Of a stretch of DNA of 64,000 nt, positions 61,625-64,000 are shown piece after piece. Within the stretch, counting starts at the first letter, position 1. The number at the start of each line of letters is the position of its first letter. Made by a program: the position numbers and the translations under genes. Origin of the DNA: Pseudomonadota bacterium. GTDB lineage: Bacteria; Pseudomonadota; Gammaproteobacteria; Steroidobacterales; Steroidobacteraceae. The notes below the pieces were generated by a model that had not been told where the DNA came from, ran no database searches, and saw nothing but the letters and a program-made list of their open reading frames with translations. The stretch covers positions 62,001 through 126,000 of the forward strand of contig JAJZUT010000010.1 in assembly GCA_021847105.1 (NCBI GenBank). The letters run 5' to 3'.

Positions 61625-62320
61625 ATGGCCGAGACATACGACATCGACGAATACGCGGCGCGGGCAAGGGCGGCGCTCGACAAACTGCGCGCGGAACACT
61701 CGCCCGCTGTGCGGTCCGGAAGAGGCGGCAAGGCGGCGGTCCTGCGCGCGGTCCGGGATCGTCTGCTAGCCCTCTCCGGAGAGTTCTACACGACCGGTCA
61801 GATGACAGACGCGCTACGCTCGGTGATCCCCTCAATGAGCGCCCGCGCGGTTCGCGCGGCGCTTCGTGAGGCAGCGCGGGACGGAACGGCTAAAAAGAAA
61901 GGGCGGCAGCGGAAATCCGCGCGGGGAGCCCGCGCAGAGACCGCCGGGAGCGGTGATTCTCGCCCTGCGGGGTCGGTCACGGGGCCCGCGACAAACGACA
62001 GACGACCCGCCGCCGTTCGCGGCGACGCGCCAACTGCTGACGCACCTCCAGCCCACCCGAGACCATCCAGCGTTCCGGCCGGCGGCGCATCTGCTGTCCC
62101 TGACTTGGACTCCACCCCGCCCACGGCGGGGACCGCCGCAGTGCCTTTCACGAAAGAGCAGCGCGCCCAGCACGGGATACCCGAGTGGGCGGACGGCTCG
62201 GACTTACGGCCCGGCGAGATGCTCGACCGATATGCCGTCCGCAAGCGCGCCGCCGGCCCCCCAAAAGGGGAGGAAGAACTTCGGAAATTTATCGGCGAGG
62301 GTCGCCGCCGTGACCCCTGA
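61625..62320 (+). CDS. Mobilisation-associated protein with a DNA-binding-like N-terminus
   Basis: 231 aa. A helical N-terminus resembling a winged helix (AVRDRLLALSGEFYTTGQMT, then IPSMSARAVRAALREAARDG) is followed by a long Ala/Pro/Arg-rich linker and a C-terminal motif with EEELRKFIGEGRR. ATG 61625 has GGAG 6 bases upstream. Divergent from the MobC-like gene, it may bind oriT like TraK or TrwA-type proteins; the family is not recognised. Confidence 0.6.
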   Translation: MAETYDIDEYAARARAALDKLRAEHSPAVRSGRGGKAAVLRAVRDRLLALSGEFYTTGQMTDALRSVIPSMSARAVRAALREAARDGTAKKKGRQRKSARGARAETAGSGDSRPAGSVTGPATNDRRPAAVRGDAPTADAPPAHPRPSSVPAGGASAVPDLDSTPPTAGTAAVPFTKEQRAQHGIPEWADGSDLRPGEMLDRYAVRKRAAGPPKGEEELRKFIGEGRRRDP

Positions 62321-62347
62321 TTGGGGCCCACCCGGCAGAGAACAACT

Positions 62348-62698
62348 ATGGCGACGACCGCGACACCACGGCAACACACCGAGCGCCCATGGCACCGGCG
62401 ATCCGAGCTCTACGCCCGTGAGTCGGAGATCCGAGCTCTGCGGGCCGAGGGCTACTCGCTCCGCCAGATCGTGGACCGACTCGACCTCGGGCTGAGTCGC
62501 TCAACCCTGCATCGCTGGCTCCGCCGCGCTGACGCAGCCGCAGGAGCCGCCCGTCCCGCTTGCGAACCTGCGGCCAGCGCGAGCCCGGCCGCACCGGGTG
62601 CGGTGGATTCCGCCTCGCTTGCTGCTGATGACGCGGCGGCCGAGGCGCTGCTCGCCGCGACCGACTTCTCCCCGCCAACTTCATCCTCGAGGAAATGA
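62348..62698 (+). CDS. HTH protein, StbA-like candidate
   Basis: 116 aa. The N-terminal about 70 residues contain an HTH (IRALRAEGYSLRQIVDRL, then LSRSTLHRWLRRA); the C-terminal part is Ala-rich and disordered. It overlaps the ATPase gene by ATGA, giving an StbA-StbB-like order, as seen near oriT in IncW plasmids. The role would be partition or control of transfer. Confidence 0.6.
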   Translation: MATTATPRQHTERPWHRRSELYARESEIRALRAEGYSLRQIVDRLDLGLSRSTLHRWLRRADAAAGAARPACEPAASASPAAPGAVDSASLAADDAAAEALLAATDFSPPTSSSRK

Positions 62699-63390
62699 CC
62701 ATGACCTCTATCTCTGTCCATATGACCCTTGCCGCAGTGGGGAACTGCGGCAAGACCACCATTGCCCGGCACGTCCTGGCGACCGTGACCGGTGGCGCGC
62801 TCAGCACCCTAGAGACACGCAGCGCGAGCGGGGAGGAGACCGACGCGACCGATCGCGACGGACTGTCGGCGCGGCTTTTCGCTCCCCCTGCAGGCGGCCT
62901 TGTACTGGATGTAGGGGTCGGTGACACGGTGGACGCGCTCGCCGCACTTAGTCTCATCGCGCGTCAGGACCCGAGTTTGCCTGCACGGCTGCGCATCGTG
63001 GTGCCGCTATTGCTCGACGGCAAATCCGTAGCCGGATTGCGGTGGCTGCTCGCGCAGATACCCGAGTCACTACGCCCCGCGGTGCGGGCGGTCTGGAATC
63101 GCGTGCGCGATGACTCATTGCGCGACGGCGACATCGCTCGAGCCGCGCGCTCCGTCGCCCGTCAGGCCGGCGCGCGGCTCTGCGTGCCGGTGATTCACGA
63201 GTCGCCACTGTTTGATCCCGCGCACCCACTGGTGCGGCGCCGCGGCGGCATCGAGGCCCTAGCAGGATTGCCCGATGACGAGATCCGCGCGGCCCCGATG
63301 ACTGACATGCCCGCACTGCTCGCCGGCCGCGACGCAGCGCAGGCGGCGCTCGCCGATTGTCGCGCGGTAGCAGCCGCCATCACTGAGTGA
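62695..63390 (+). CDS. ParA/StbB-like P-loop ATPase
   Basis: 231 aa with the Walker A sequence VGNCGKTTIARHVL close to the N-terminus and a Walker-B-like GLVLDVGVGD. The sequence resembles StbB/TraL-type ATPases of conjugative elements. The ATG overlaps the HTH gene stop. It may work in stable inheritance or in positioning the element for transfer. Confidence 0.72.
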   Translation: MTMTSISVHMTLAAVGNCGKTTIARHVLATVTGGALSTLETRSASGEETDATDRDGLSARLFAPPAGGLVLDVGVGDTVDALAALSLIARQDPSLPARLRIVVPLLLDGKSVAGLRWLLAQIPESLRPAVRAVWNRVRDDSLRDGDIARAARSVARQAGARLCVPVIHESPLFDPAHPLVRRRGGIEALAGLPDDEIRAAPMTDMPALLAGRDAAQAALADCRAVAAAITE

Positions 63391-63406
63391 CTCAGGAGAT
63401 AGACCT

Positions 63407-64000
63407 ATGCGTCACCACATCCCCATTCCCATTCGATGCGCCGCCGCGGCTGCGGTGGCAACCCTCATTCTGGCGTCCGCCGCACCGCCCGCGGAGGCGG
63501 TGTCGGAGGTAGCCGGCGCAACGTTTCCGGAGCAGGTGGTGCAGGAAGTCACGGCCGTCGAGCAGGACGAGCAGGCCGTCATGCAGACGGAGCAGCAGAT
63601 CTCGATGCTCGCGGACCAGGCCGTCAATTTGGGCACGATGCCGCTGCAGCTCTGGGGGCAGTTGACGGCTCCGGTCATGCAGATGCAGGAAATCATCGGA
63701 CAGGCCCAAGGTATCTCCGCGAGCGTGCAGGACACGGCCGCCCAAACCGCCTATGAGTATGGGGATCCGACCGGGTCGGTGGGCTATGCCGGCGGCACGC
63801 TGGCGCAGTGGACGCAAGGGTTCAATGAGCAGATCACGGGCACGCTGCATGAGTACGGTCTGTCCCGGCAGCAGTTCGCGACCTCCGCCGCGACGGAACA
63901 GACGTTGCAGGCCGCCTCGCGCAGCGCGCAGGGCCGCAATCAGATTCTCCAGGCGAGCAACGCGATGTCCGGAGTACTCGCGACGGAAATCGCGCAGCTC
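63407..64000 (+). CDS. TrbJ-like conjugal transfer protein, C-terminus beyond the window
   Basis: 198 codons are open to the window edge. A signal peptide (AAAAVATLILASAAPPAEA) precedes a helical protein rich in Gln (TAVEQDEQAVMQTEQQISML, then TAPVMQMQEIIGQAQGIS), characteristic of TrbJ/VirB5-like secreted components of type IV secretion. It is probably the first of a trb operon continuing to the right. GGAG lies 9 bases before ATG 63407. Confidence 0.78.
   Translation, partial: MRHHIPIPIRCAAAAAVATLILASAAPPAEAVSEVAGATFPEQVVQEVTAVEQDEQAVMQTEQQISMLADQAVNLGTMPLQLWGQLTAPVMQMQEIIGQAQGISASVQDTAAQTAYEYGDPTGSVGYAGGTLAQWTQGFNEQITGTLHEYGLSRQQFATSAATEQTLQAASRSAQGRNQILQASNAMSGVLATEIAQL

Overview
The window is high-GC DNA (AT-rich only at a few promoters) from a proteobacterium, most likely a gammaproteobacterium. 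Supporting signs are two TonB-dependent receptors, DUF6763- and DUF6491-like small proteins, a BtuB gene with a cobalamin riboswitch, a type-2 ferredoxin-NADP reductase and TesB. The genus cannot be named from sequence alone. Three regions can be told apart.

Region 1 (about 1-27,660) is a quaternary-amine catabolic island. The right part encodes the known aerobic carnitine route: a TonB receptor and an exported alpha/beta hydrolase (acylcarnitine hydrolase-like), carnitine dehydrogenase fused to a thioesterase-like domain (CdhA), the dehydrocarnitine cleavage enzyme (CdhC, BKACE/DUF849) and a stand-alone betainyl-CoA thioesterase (CdhB). These would yield glycine betaine. The left part could demethylate the betaine or handle related amines: a Rieske oxygenase of the glycine-betaine/carnitine monooxygenase type, a TMADH/DgcA-like flavoprotein, a non-pyrrolysine MttB-family methyltransferase, a GcvT-like protein, two tandem CrtI/PYROXD2-like flavoproteins, a class III aminotransferase, a PotABCD-type ABC importer split over the cluster, an NCS1 permease and an NDP-forming acyl-CoA synthetase. 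Two TetR-type regulators are present, and the divergent promoters carry two recurrent families of AT-rich palindromes. The most unusual gene is at 5127-6728: a TetR repressor fused to a decayed copy of a Rieske oxygenase that resembles the functional oxygenase encoded next to it.

Region 2 (about 27,960-50,090) is core-like chromosome: glgB, a glycerophosphodiesterase, ferredoxin-NADP reductase, tesB, a B12 uptake unit (riboswitch, btuB, small membrane protein), a GlcD-type FAD oxidase, a ferritin-like/VIT iron transporter, a very acidic DUF6763 protein, proBA, a molybdenum-cofactor operon and a TetR-AhpD pair. The Moco operon contains two gene fusions, MobA-MoaD and MoaE-MoeB-rhodanese.

Region 3 (50,908-64,000, open on the right) is the left part of an integrative mobile element inserted at the 3' end of a tRNA-Arg(UCG) gene. 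It has a tyrosine integrase, regulators, an IncQ-like replication module (RepA-type ATPase, a replication-initiator candidate and 21-bp iterons lying inside the end of its reading frame), a HigBA toxin-antitoxin pair, a candidate HEPN protein with an antitoxin-like N-terminus, a MobP-type relaxase with an accessory protein and an oriT candidate, an StbA/StbB-like pair and the start of a trb (TrbJ) conjugation operon. The other end of the element (attR) lies outside the window.
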